From Fredericiella sp963839515 (GTDB taxonomy: Bacteria; Chloroflexota; Anaerolineae; Caldilineales; Caldilineaceae): a stretch of DNA of 64,000 nucleotides. Position numbers and translations under genes: made by a program. Below, piece by piece: positions 38,791-50,585 of the stretch; the first letter of the stretch is position 1; the number at the start of each line of letters is the position of its first letter. The notes beneath the pieces were generated by a model. That model had not been told where the DNA came from, searched no databases, and saw only the letters and a list, made by a program, of their open reading frames with translations. The DNA lies in NCBI GenBank assembly GCA_963839515.1, contig CAWIVN010000005.1, forward strand, positions 1 to 64,000. The letters are read 5' to 3'.

Positions 38791-41373
38791 CAGCTGAACT
38801 CATAACAAATACAGGTACAGTACAGCACCTATGGACAGAGGGTAGACGTGGCTGAAAACAATAGCAGCTTCTAGCTGGCGGTGCTGAAGCTGCTAAGGAT
38901 AAAGTCACAGTGTAGTTTGAGAGCTGCAAGATGATGGAGATAATATAGGAAGGATAGACAGTGAGAGAGAAGGAGATGGTAGAAATATAAGAAAACAAGG
39001 ACAAGGGATAGCAGAAGAAATACTTATTGGCAAGATAGTAAAAGAAATACTAGTAAGGAAGTAGCACAGTAGAAATAAAGAAGAGGAGATGCTGGCTAGA
39101 GGCGATTCTACGCATGCAAACTTAGAAGAATAGGAAGGGATGAGGTATCATTGCTGGTGAGAGAAATAACAAAGTAAGAGTAAGAGTAAGAAAAAGATAA
39201 AGAGACAAGAATATAGCTGTCAGTTCTAGCTGATCAGGTTCGATAGGAGGAGTCTATGTCTGGTGCTCTCAGTATGAAGATAGAGCAGGTACGACATGAT
39301 ATTTTTCATCTCATTACTGCTCGTCACAGCCACGTCTGCCTCCGCGCTGGTAGTCTTTAGCGCGGTAACCAAGAAGGGACGACTCCCGCTGTTATGGATG
39401 CTTCTGGCCGTCGCCGTCTGGTCCGGGAACGTGCTCGAGCTCATCTCAAAGACCTATCCGCCAAAATCTTTAGGAATCACGTGCAGTATCTGGGAATAGT
39501 AGACATCGCTACCTGTAGGTTTGCATTTGTCCTTAGCTATAAGAGAATATACAGCAAGCATAAGCAAGACTAGGCTTACTGCTCGCATACATCTCATAGA
39601 TTACTCTGTTCTTGGTCTGGACGACCGACCTCCACGCGTCAAGTGGTCACGAGTGGCATTAGTCTGATAAGAGACTGCGTCTCTGCTAGTGTAAGACTTT
39701 GGCTACTGGTTCTGGGTTAATGAAGATTATGATTAAATGATGTTGGAGTATGGAGTGGATTTGATATAGAGGGAAATATGGAGGTAAGAAGGTATGAATA
39801 GATTAAAGGATATAATGATATTGATGGGGATATTGATGGTATGGGGAGATAATATAGTATATTTGACTGAGAATGGAAATTATATTAAACTGATTGGAAT
39901 AAATTAGATTTTGGAATAAAATGAGATGTTTATGTTAGGGAATGATGAAAATTAAAATGATAAAAATGAATATTTTGGAGAGATGTAATTTGGTGGAGGA
40001 AAGAAGCGATGATGTGATGGTAGTAGATATGGAAAAAAGAATAGTAGAAATTAAAAAGGAAGTAGAAAAAGTGGATGGTATTATAAGGAATGAGATTGAA
40101 GGATAAATAATTTAATTAATGTTGGGAGAGAATGAAAAGGATATATTGGATTAAAAGGAGGGAGATTGGATATAGTGAGAGTTGGAGATGGATAATAATC
40201 TTGTATAAGAAATATAGGTGTAGATGTTGTATAGAGGAGAAAAGAAGATAGATGGAAAGATGGTAGTGATAAGAGATGTAAAAGAAATAAAAAAGAGGGA
40301 AGAAAAAATGAGATAATAGAAAGAATAATTGGAAGAGATGAATAAAATAAGATTAGAATTGTTATAGAGATGAGAGTAAGTGAGTAGATGAAGGAAGTAG
40401 TAGAAAGGTTAGAAGAGATAATAGATGATATATAAGGAGAAATGATGATAGTAGAAGGAGAAGAAATAGTGGTAATGGATTGAAAAGAAAGTATGTAGTT
40501 TGTAAAAGGTGAAAGTGTGAATAGGGATACCGAGAAAATATAGTGGAAGGATTAAGATAAAAAGAAGATTGTTATAATAGAAAATTATGAGGAGTGGTAA
40601 AGATGTAGTGATATATAAGATGAGTATGAGATGAATGATGTAGATGAATATATGATTATAGTGAATGAGAATTGAGTAGGAGTAATGGAGATAGGAAGGA
40701 GAGAGATGGGATAAATGTTAGAAGAGGATGAAGTAGAAAAAGGACTAATGTTATAGAGAATGGAGGATTTGGTGTTAGATAATGCATAGCTGTATGTTGC
40801 TGATAGGTAAGAAATAGCTGAGCGTTAACACGCCGAACACAGATGAGGGAGAAATTGGTAATAGAGAAGTTGGTAGGAGATATAGATACGAAATTTCTGA
40901 GACTTATTTAACATCAGGCAGACCGAGAGATGCAGCGCGTCGCAGAGGCATCGGTGAGTTTGAAGGAGTAGAATGATGATACATTATTATGATGGAAGAG
41001 GGTGGATATAAGATAGGAAAAGATAATGATTGGTGTGAAGAGGGTATTGAGCTATAAAAAGAAGAAAATAAGGAAGGAGGATTGGGATACGATAATTAAA
41101 TGACGGGAAGATTTATGAAGGGAGATGTAGTATGAGTTAAGAGTGTGGCTGAATTGATGGTCTAGGAGAATAACAAGAGATAGACGCTAACTTCACAGGG
41201 CATCTAGTCATTGTTGTGTGTAACGGTGCTTTCTGAGCGCGGAAAGATGGGTATATTTGGTTTTGAATAGGTGAAGAGAGAGAGGAAATGGAATGAAAAA
41301 GACATAGTGATGCTAAGGAGAGATAGAGAGGAGATAGAAAGAGATTTAGAGAGATGGAGAGATGAAAAGGCCA
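38745..41373. other. Mosaic of cytosine-depleted tracts on the plus strand
   Basis: Base composition changes abruptly. In 39721-40740 only 6 of 1,020 plus-strand bases are C, and 40201-40529 has none. Purines dominate. The left flank 38881-39240 is partly depleted (about 2 to 9 C per 60), 39245-39712 is normal (for example 18 C in 39361-39420), 40981-41160 and 41262-41370 are again depleted. The left edge of the core is sharp, at 39713. G is not depleted. The tracts run across the end of the VCBS-like remnant and through the sensor kinase remnant, and the reading frame of the latter is kept for hundreds of bases. Confidence 0.9.
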
Positions 41374-41745
41374 TACAGGAATTGAACTGCTCCTTGGAAT
41401 TGAGAGTGGATGATAGTACGCTGGAGGTATGGCGATAGGATTAGGATATGGATGCCACGGCTGAAGGCATGGCGATTCTATATGACGGACACTTCGCCTA
41501 CGTGAACCTAAGATACGCTGCGCTGCACGGCTATTCGCTCGGCGAACTGGTGGGCAAACCTTCTCGAATCTCTACGCCTTGACTGACTACGCACGCTTGA
41601 TCTATGAGATATAGCTGCAACTGCAGGGGCAGGGTCGCTGGATAGGGGTAGTCACCGGCCGGCAGAAGAACGGCCAGACCCTGGACGTCGAGCTCGTACT
41701 GACTGCGGCTGGTCAAGACCTGATTATCTCCGAACGTGATGTCAA
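39296..41745 (+). pseudogene. Sensor kinase remnant: 7TM-PAS-GAF-GAF-PAS, cytosine-stripped
   Basis: Starts as a 7TM sensor domain (FFISLLLVTATSASALVVFS; LPLLWMLLAVAVWSGNVLELIS; after a slip, VQYLGIVDIATCRFAFVLSY; FGYWFWVN at 39698). The cytosine-poor core continues it: WGDNIVYLT matches the usual W-GN-LYLT. A PAS domain follows (DDVMVVDMEKRIVEIKK at 40008; PAC-like GKMVVIRDVKEIKKREE at about 40254), all in one frame. A GAF domain runs 40388-40840 in one frame (ENYEEW; VGVMEIGRREMG; EDEVEKGLML; LDNA then stop then LYVADR). A second GAF begins at 41211 (LLCVTVLSERGKMGIFGFE), then a coiled coil and a normal PAS (GMAILYDGHFAYVNLRYAALH). Stops fall at expected glutamines. No HisKA or ATPase domain remains. 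Confidence 0.75.
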
Positions 41746-41939
41746 ACAACCGCAATCAGCTTCAGGTTCAAATCGCGTATCTTGGCCAGCACGCCGTGCA
41801 GCGCAGCCTGATCTGCCAAGGGCCCCGATAGGATGCTGTCCCCACTCGGGTCGCACACGATGCTGAGGCCCTCGAACCAGTCCGACCAGCCGCTGGGCAG
41901 AGCGCCCTCCACCCGGATCTCATACCACTCCTGTGACAT
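41742..41939 (-). CDS. Small conserved hypothetical protein (65 aa)
   Basis: ATG 41939 has GGGGAGG 6 nt upstream. The product begins MSQEWYEIRVEGALPSGWSDWF and contains SGPLADQAALHGVLAKIRDLNLKL near its end. Proteins of this size and pattern (a WSDWF-gl-i segment and a gp--DQaALhG-L-kirdL-l segment) are recurrent single-domain hypotheticals in Chloroflexota and cyanobacteria; I know of no assigned function. It is convergent with the kinase remnant, whose homology stops exactly at its 3' end. Confidence 0.7.
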   Translation of the reverse strand: MSQEWYEIRVEGALPSGWSDWFEGLSIVCDPSGDSILSGPLADQAALHGVLAKIRDLNLKLIAVV

Positions 41940-41964
41940 CCACACACCTCCCCCGCACAGGGCA

Positions 41965-42026
41965 GAAACCGAGTCTCTAAGCAAGCTGCGCTTGGTACAA
42001 GCGACGCGTGCCAGAAACTCGGTTTC
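41965..42026. repeat. Inverted repeat GAAACCGAGT / ACTCGGTTTC
   Basis: Two perfect 10-nt arms, 41965-41974 and 42017-42026, separated by 42 nt. The right arm is also part of a mini-palindrome GAAAC-TCG-GTTTC. It lies between the hydrolase stop and the small gene, so it may end hydrolase transcription or be a dispersed repeat. Confidence 0.55.
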
Positions 42027-42052
42027 CAGGCTTGTTTGGCCGCATCTTTCGT

Positions 42053-43562
42053 TCAATTGGCGGCTCTCTCCGCCGCGGCAAACGACGTATTCTTCCACTC
42101 TACATCCGTGGCCATCAACGCCAGGAAGCGGTCGACGTCGTACATGGCCGTCTGCGCCGTGGGCGAGACTTCCGGCAGCGCCAGGTCGAAGGCGTGGTCC
42201 GTGCGCGGGAGCCGCAGCTCGACGGACGGAACGCCGGCCGTCCGCAGGGCCGCGTGCAGTTCGGCGACGGGGCGAGACTGGCCATAGAGGTCGTGCTCAC
42301 CCACGATCAGCAGTGTGGGCGGCGTGTTGGGTCGCACGTGCGTGATCGGCGACACTTGGCGATAGAGTTCGGGCCACGCCTCGGCGGGGCCGCCAAAGAA
42401 CAGCTTGGCATCCCAATCCCCCTTGCTGTCCACGGCGAGTTTGTAGCCGATCATGCGCTCAAAGAAGGCGGTAAGCTGTTTCTCGACCGCCCACTGCCAC
42501 GCGGTCCGCTCAGGAAGGCGCGTACTCTCCGGCCGGTAGTCGGCCGCCAGGTAGTAGCCGATCACCCCCCGCACCGTGAGATCCATGCCGCGCACCTCCT
42601 CCGGAGTGAAGAGCGGATGGGTAGGCGCATACGCTGCAAGCAGCGCCAGGTGCGAGCCGCCCGAGCCGCCGCTGAGGACGATATGGTCCGGATTGACGCC
42701 GTAGCGCGGGGCATTGTGCTTGAACCAGGCGATCGCCCGCTTCACGTCACCTTCCATCTGTGGTACGGTGGCCTCCGGAATCAGGCGGTAGGCTACGTCC
42801 ATCACTACGTGTCCTTGGGCCGCCAGGTGCCGAAACCAAGGTTCTGTGGGCCCGCCCTTGTCAAATGCCGAGTAGCCGCCGCCGTGCAGGTAGATAAAGC
42901 CCAGCTTGGACGGTGCGACGCCGTCGGGTGGGGACCATACGTCGGCCAGCAGCTTACGCTCGCTCCCAGGCACGGTGGCAAAGACGACATCCCGTTCGAC
43001 GTGCGCACCCGGCGTGCCGGCCAGGTGCCACGTCCAGCGCTGGGGCAGCAGTCCCTCCCGCAGCTTCGGCGAGAATCTTCTCCTGCCAGTCTGCCCCAAA
43101 CGCCGCCGCAAAGTCCCCACGTGCCGCCAAGATTTGCTGCGTGTACACAGCGCTCACAGTGGCCGCCGCCAGCCCCGCCGCCACCACCAGCGCACTTCGT
43201 AGGGGCATAAGGTCCGGCGGGAATCGGTTGGCTGTTGTGGCGATGGCTGTTCCGCCGGACCTTGTGCCCTCTGTCGCCTTGCTGCGCTGCAGCCACATCG
43301 CCCCCACGCCGCACGCCGCTCCCGCCACCCCCGCCACCGTCAAGAACGGCGCCAGCGCGCCCCCAATATACTTAGGGATCGCAAGCAGGATCGCGCCGGG
43401 GCCAAGCGTTGCGGCCGAAACCTTGTAGAACTGGGCGCTGCCCAGCGCCAGTGCCGAAAACGAGAGCACGCCGCCGGCGGCCAGCGCCGTCCGCGCGAAC
43501 CAACGCCCCGCCTTGCCCGTATGGGCCGTGTCACGTGGAGATTCCATGATTGAAGTGCTCAT
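42053..43562 (-). CDS. Membrane-anchored alpha/beta hydrolase (lipase/esterase), frameshifted
   Basis: ATG 43562 has GGAGG 7 nt upstream. The N-terminal 150 residues contain three hydrophobic helices (TALAAGGVLSFSALALGSA; GAILLAIPKYIGGALAPFLTVAGVAGAACGVGAM; SALVVAAGLAAATVSAVY). The soluble part is an alpha/beta hydrolase of the HSL/carboxylesterase type: oxyanion motif YLHGGGYSAFDKGG, nucleophile SGGSGGSHLALL, acid in VGEHDLYGQS, His in RTDHAFDL. One surplus base near 43075 breaks it (1,510 nt = 3n+1); joined it reads WQEK to FSPKLREGLLPQRWTWH, 502 residues. A 72-bp palindromic element (43199-43270) is inserted in frame between two membrane helices. Confidence 0.8.
43199..43270. repeat. 72-bp palindromic element inserted in frame in the hydrolase gene
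   Basis: Arms TAGGGGCATAAGGTCCGGCGG and its near reverse complement CCGCCGGACCTTGTGCCC enclose about 30 nt. The length is a multiple of three, and the hydrolase frame reads through it as EGTRSGGTAI...FPPDLMPLR. Same family as 16704-16853 and 43899-43970. Confidence 0.75.
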
Positions 43563-43704
43563 TTTTTTCCTCCTACAGGATGGTCTTGACGAAGCGACCA
43601 TCTGCCCCAATGATGCGCCGGACGGGGGCGCCCGTCATCGTCCGATCGCTCTATTGTGGTGCATGGGAGGGTTTATTTTTGGCGGGAAGGGTAGGACCTG
43701 GAGG

Positions 43705-46512
43705 TTAGAGGATCCCCAGCTCTTGTGCACGTGCGACCGCGTGCGCGCGGTTCTGCGCGCCGAGCTTGCCCGCGATATTGTGGATGTGCGCCTTGACCGT
43801 GCCCAGGGCAATGATCAACCTCTGGGCGATCTGCTCGTTGGTGAGACCCTCGGCCATCAGCTGCAGCACCTCCACCTCGCGCGCCGAAAGCGCCTCCGTA
43901 GGGGCATAAGGTCCGGCGGGAGCTGGAGCGCAGGCGTCCGCGCCTGCTCCTCGCCGGACCTTGTGCCCGCCCCCGCCCTCCATATGAGATACCCCTGGTG
44001 CGCCGAACGCGGCGATCAGCGTTGTGAGAAATTGGGCCGGCTCACTGCCGCCCTCGCTCGATCGGGCTCCATGGGCCGCCAGCTTGCGCAGCAGATCCGC
44101 CATCGCTTGCCCTTCGTCGACGAAGAGACGCACATAGCCTTGGGGCTCGGCCAGGGCGAGGGCGCGCTGGAGGTCCACCTCCGCTGCGCGTGGTTCGCCC
44201 CCGCGCATATGCGCCAGGCTGCGCAGGATGCGCAGTTCGATCGCCGCGCCCCACCGGCCCGCCCCTTCGGCGGCGGCGAGGGCGCGCGTGAGCTGCGCGA
44301 CGGCCTCGTCGGGCCGGCACTGGCTGAGTTGGACTCTGGCCGCAGCGAGGGCCACCATCTCTCCGGTCAGCCCGCGATCAGAGCCTGCCAGGTGTACTGC
44401 CTCCGCAACGCACTGTGCGGCCTCACTCGGCAGCCCCTGCCAGACTAATACCTTTGCCTTGAGGCTGAACAGCTCGGCCAGCGCCAGCGGGGATGGTGGC
44501 TCGTCCCGCGCCGCTTCGCTCTCTGCGACGGCCGCCAGTGCCCCGCGCACATCGCCGCGTGCCAGCCGCAGCCGTGCCTGCGCCGCGGCCGCGTTGCGCA
44601 CTGTGTCGAAACGCCCGCTGCGCTGGCCCAGCTCGCTGCCCCGCGCCAGGTGCTCCGCGGCGGCCGCCAGCTCGTTCCGCTCCAGCAGCACTTCGGCCAG
44701 CGCCAGGTGCAAGATCCCCCCTGCCGGCAGACGCGCCATCCCTTGCTCTTCCATGAACTGCAGTGCCTCACGGCACGCCGCTTCCGCCGCACGCAGGCGC
44801 CCCAGCAGCCGCAGCACGCCGCTCAGCCGGTAGGTAACGCCGGCAACTCCCGCGGCGTTTCTGCCCAGGCGACTCCAGCGGATGGTCTCGGCGTAGGCGT
44901 CGACCGCCCGCGCGAGGTCGCCCGCTCCGTCGTAGGCAGTCGCCAGCGCCAGGAAAACCAGGCCGCGCAGTTGCGCGTTTGCCTGCAGGGGCAAATTCTC
45001 GGGAAACTGCCCGAGCGCGACTTCGGCGTGCGCCCGGGCGGCGGCAAAGTCATTGCTGTAGCGGGCGACGATCGCGCGCAGCGTGGCGACCTGCACCGGC
45101 AGGTCCGCATAGCGCTCCGGAACGCCACCGGCTTTCCCGGGCTCCCCAGCTCTCTCCGGCACAAGGAGTTGGCCAAGACAGCGCTCCGCATCCACCAGAT
45201 GCGCCTCGATCAGATGTATCTGGCCCTTGAGCCAGAGCACCCAGCAGCAGGCGGCGCTAAGCGGCGCGCTGTTGCGGACCACATCTTCAGGCAAGGCAGA
45301 AAGCCAGGACCACACCGTCTCGATTTCGCCGTCATTGGCGGCGGGACCCCAGGAGCGTGCGATCAGGTCACCGGCGCGGCCGTAGTCCCTCGCCGCAAGA
45401 GCGTAGCTCACGGCCTCGGCCACCTGCCCCTCCAGTTCGCACCATTCGGCGGCGCGTAACAGGCGCGGGACGACCAGTTCGGATCCCGCTTGCTGGAGCC
45501 GCGCCTGCAGCAGATCGGCAAAGAGATGATGATAACGATACCAGAGCCGGTTGTCGTCCAGGGGCACGACAAAGAGGTTGCGCCTCTCCAGCCGCTCGAG
45601 CATCTGTTGGCCTTCCGTACCGCCGGTGACGGCGTCGCAGAGTGGACCGCAGAGGCGGGTGAGCATGGCCGTCTGGAGGAGGAAATCCTGCACCTCCTGG
45701 GGCTCGGCCGCCAGCACCTCCTCGACCAGAAAGTCCAGGATGAAGCGGTTGGTGCCGGCGAAGGCCCGGATGAAGGTATCCACATCCTCGCGGCCGCGCA
45801 TCGAGAGGGCTGCCATCTGCAGCCCGGCGATCCAGCCCTCAACCCGCTCGTCGAGCGCCGCCACCTGCGCGGGCGCGAGGCTGAGCCCCATCGTGTGACT
45901 GAGAAAGGCGGCCGCTTCGTCCGGCGTGAACCGCAGTTCGTCGGCGCGGACCTCAACCACCTGCCCGCGGGATCGCAGCCTGGCGATCGGAATAGGTGGA
46001 TCGGCGCGCGCGGAGATGACCAGATGGAGGTTAGGCGGCAGGTGCTCCAGCAGAAAGGTCACGGCGCCGTTGACCGCAGGTGACGTAATGACGTGATAAT
46101 CGTCGAGTACCAGGATAAAATCGTCCGGCGCCGGCGCCAGCTCGTTCACGAGGGCAGTGAGGACCGCCTGGGCGGCGGGGGGCTGCGAAGAGCGCAGCGG
46201 ACCGGCTAGATCGCCGGCTACCCCGGGGATGACCTGCTGCAGAGCAGCGACAACGTAGGCAAGGAAGCGGGCGGGGTCATTGTCCCCGGCATCCAGCGAG
46301 AGCCAGCAGGCACGCAGGGGTCGATTCCTGAGCCACTCGGCAAGAAGTGTAGTTTTGCCAAAACCGGCCGGTGCCGACAGGAGGATCAGGCTGGCAGAAC
46401 GTCCATCGTCCAGGAGCCTGGCCAGGCGGGGACGCGCCACCAGGTTGGCTCGCAGAGGACGCGCCTGCAGCTTCGTCGCCAGGAGACGGCTGTCGTGCGC
46501 AGCTTCGGCCAT
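43705..46512 (-). CDS. MalT-like LuxR-family ATP-dependent transcriptional regulator
   Basis: Protein of 935 residues, typical of the large LAL/MalT class. An N-terminal STAND-type NTPase has Walker A LLSAPAGFGKTTLLAEWL (about residue 43) and Walker B FILVLDDYHVI, followed by the arm segment LVISARADPPIPIARLR. A TPR-like superhelix occupies residues 390-800, and a C-terminal LuxR helix-turn-helix (ALSAREVEVLQLMAEGLTNEQIAQRLIIALGTVKAHIHNI) ends the protein. An inserted low-complexity stretch (GGGGHKVRRGAGADACAPAP...) just before the helix-turn-helix is encoded by a palindromic element. GGAGC precedes the ATG. Inducer and targets unknown; the hydrolase downstream is a candidate. Confidence 0.9.
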   Translation of the reverse strand: MAEAAHDSRLLATKLQARPLRANLVARPRLARLLDDGRSASLILLSAPAGFGKTTLLAEWLRNRPLRACWLSLDAGDNDPARFLAYVVAALQQVIPGVAGDLAGPLRSSQPPAAQAVLTALVNELAPAPDDFILVLDDYHVITSPAVNGAVTFLLEHLPPNLHLVISARADPPIPIARLRSRGQVVEVRADELRFTPDEAAAFLSHTMGLSLAPAQVAALDERVEGWIAGLQMAALSMRGREDVDTFIRAFAGTNRFILDFLVEEVLAAEPQEVQDFLLQTAMLTRLCGPLCDAVTGGTEGQQMLERLERRNLFVVPLDDNRLWYRYHHLFADLLQARLQQAGSELVVPRLLRAAEWCELEGQVAEAVSYALAARDYGRAGDLIARSWGPAANDGEIETVWSWLSALPEDVVRNSAPLSAACCWVLWLKGQIHLIEAHLVDAERCLGQLLVPERAGEPGKAGGVPERYADLPVQVATLRAIVARYSNDFAAARAHAEVALGQFPENLPLQANAQLRGLVFLALATAYDGAGDLARAVDAYAETIRWSRLGRNAAGVAGVTYRLSGVLRLLGRLRAAEAACREALQFMEEQGMARLPAGGILHLALAEVLLERNELAAAAEHLARGSELGQRSGRFDTVRNAAAAQARLRLARGDVRGALAAVAESEAARDEPPSPLALAELFSLKAKVLVWQGLPSEAAQCVAEAVHLAGSDRGLTGEMVALAAARVQLSQCRPDEAVAQLTRALAAAEGAGRWGAAIELRILRSLAHMRGGEPRAAEVDLQRALALAEPQGYVRLFVDEGQAMADLLRKLAAHGARSSEGGSEPAQFLTTLIAAFGAPGVSHMEGGGGHKVRRGAGADACAPAPAGPYAPTEALSAREVEVLQLMAEGLTNEQIAQRLIIALGTVKAHIHNIAGKLGAQNRAHAVARAQELGIL
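43899..43970. repeat. 72-bp palindromic element inserted in frame in the LuxR gene
   Basis: Same arms as 43199-43270 (GGGGCATAAGGTCCGGCGG and CGCCGGACCTTGTGCCC). The coding frame of the regulator passes through as HKVRRGAGADA...PAGPYAPT. Its loop holds a complete copy of the 26-bp palindrome. Confidence 0.8.
43925..43950. repeat. 26-bp palindromic repeat, copy 2 (nested)
   Basis: GGAGCGCAGGCGTCCGCGCCTGCTCC, inside the loop of the 72-bp element. It differs from copies 1 and 3 only in the loop base. Confidence 0.75.
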
Positions 46513-46559
46513 GACCTGCTCCTACCCTGGCCCGCAACTGACCCTTGCCAACACACTCT

Positions 46560-47243
46560 CTACATCGGCGGCAGCACGTAAAAATAAAGCGCCAAAAAGT
46601 GGCAAACACACCCCACCAGCACAAACAGGTGCCAGATGGCATGGTTAAACGGGATACGTTCCGACTTGTAGAAGATCGTTCCCAGCGAGTAGAGGATGCC
46701 GCCGCCCAACAGCAGCGCGATCCCGGTGCGCGGCAGGTTGGCCAGCAGTTGGTACGACGCCAGCACGGCCAGCCAGCCCATGCCCAAGTAGAGCGCCAGC
46801 GACAAGTTGTGAAAGCGATGCAGGAAAAAGACCTTAAAAACGATGCCCGCCACGGCCAGACTCCAAATCACCACCATCAGCACCGCGCCAAAGGTGTCGC
46901 CCAGCGTCAACAGCAAAAAGGGTGTATAGCTCCCGGCAATCAACAGGTAGATGGCGCAGTGGTCCACCAGCTTGAGCACCTGCTTGGCGCGCGGCATCGG
47001 AATGGCATGGTAGAGGGTCGAAGCCATAAAGAGGACGACGACGGACGCGCCGTAAATGGTAAACGCCACCACCCGCAGCGTGTCGTCCATCTGCACCGAC
47101 TTGAGCACGAGCAGAACCAGCGCAAAAATCCCAAACAGCACGCCCGCGCCGTGCGACAGGCTGTTGGCGATCTCTTCTGGCCATGGGTAGGGCTTGGCCA
47201 ACACCGCTGCTGTAGTAGATTCTCTGGATGGTTGTTGTGTCAC
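46560..47243 (-). CDS. Hemolysin III / TrhA family membrane protein
   Basis: Protein of 227 residues from GTG 47243 with AAGGAG upstream. Seven membrane helices and the conserved metal-site motifs of the hemolysin III/adipoQ-receptor family: NSLSHGAG (Ser-His), ASTLYHAIP, and the C-terminal HAIWHLFVLVG. In bacteria these proteins (TrhA, YqfA) influence membrane energetics and lipid composition; haemolytic activity is not implied. Located downstream-facing toward the LuxR gene on the same strand and divergent from uvrA. Confidence 0.9.
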   Translation of the reverse strand: MTQQPSRESTTAAVLAKPYPWPEEIANSLSHGAGVLFGIFALVLLVLKSVQMDDTLRVVAFTIYGASVVVLFMASTLYHAIPMPRAKQVLKLVDHCAIYLLIAGSYTPFLLLTLGDTFGAVLMVVIWSLAVAGIVFKVFFLHRFHNLSLALYLGMGWLAVLASYQLLANLPRTGIALLLGGGILYSLGTIFYKSERIPFNHAIWHLFVLVGCVCHFLALYFYVLPPM

Positions 47244-47320
47244 ATTGTCTCCTTAAACTGCTTTCCCGAATGGAAATTTAATTATATACCGAAATGGTCC
47301 GATTCGCTAGACTGTATTAG

Positions 47321-47349
47321 TTGGCAAACGTCACGCTATGGCGTACAAT
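47321..47349 (+). promoter_or_regulatory. Sigma-70 promoter of uvrA
   Basis: TTGGCA (47321-47326), exactly 17 nt, then TACAAT (47344-47349). The start point would fall near 47356, about 85 nt before the uvrA start. The best -35/-10 pair in the window. Confidence 0.7.
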
Positions 47350-47362
47350 GCACCGTTACAAA

Positions 47363-47374
47363 GAACTTTTGTTC
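47363..47374 (+). promoter_or_regulatory. LexA (SOS) box GAAC-TTTT-GTTC before uvrA
   Basis: Perfect palindrome matching the Gram-positive LexA core GAAC-N4-GTTC, followed by G. It lies just downstream of the predicted start point, where bound LexA would block uvrA transcription. uvrA is a classical SOS gene. Confidence 0.7.
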
Positions 47375-47439
47375 GATATCATTTGGGTGAGCCAACTGCC
47401 GGGTGGCGGCCGCACATAAGGCCGTGAAATGAGGAAACT

Positions 47440-50457
<3,018 letters not shown>

Positions 50458-50478
50458 CCCCCGGGCGAGCCCCCCTTA

Positions 50479-50504
50479 GGAGCGCAGGCGTCCCCGCCTG
50501 CTCC
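50479..50504. repeat. 26-bp palindromic repeat, copy 3
   Basis: GGAGCGCAGGCGTCCCCGCCTGCTCC, 22 nt after the uvrA stop. Third copy of the family at 29090 and 43925. Confidence 0.75.
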
Positions 50505-50508
50505 CTCC

Positions 50509-50571
50509 CGCCCCAGGCACGCCGCACCAGATCCGGGGGAAATGGGTGTTCGTGGCGGCGTGCCTGGGGCG
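50509..50571. terminator. Bidirectional terminator hairpin between uvrA and the CocE gene
   Basis: CGCCCCAGGCACGCCGC (50509-50525) and its exact reverse complement (50555-50571) form a 17-bp stem between two convergent genes. No long T run, but the position fits transcription ends on both strands. Confidence 0.6.
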
Positions 50572-50585
50572 TCATTTTCGCCCTC

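Noticed and set aside
39713..40744. Diversity-generating retroelement as the cause of base replacement
   Set aside because: Such elements alter adenines, need a reverse transcriptase and a template repeat nearby, and affect about 100 nt. Here cytosines are lost over a kilobase and no reverse transcriptase gene is present.
39713..40744. AT-rich foreign island or purine-rich non-coding spacer
   Set aside because: The tract continues the 7TM, PAS and GAF domains of the flanking gene in frame, so it is the same gene with altered bases.
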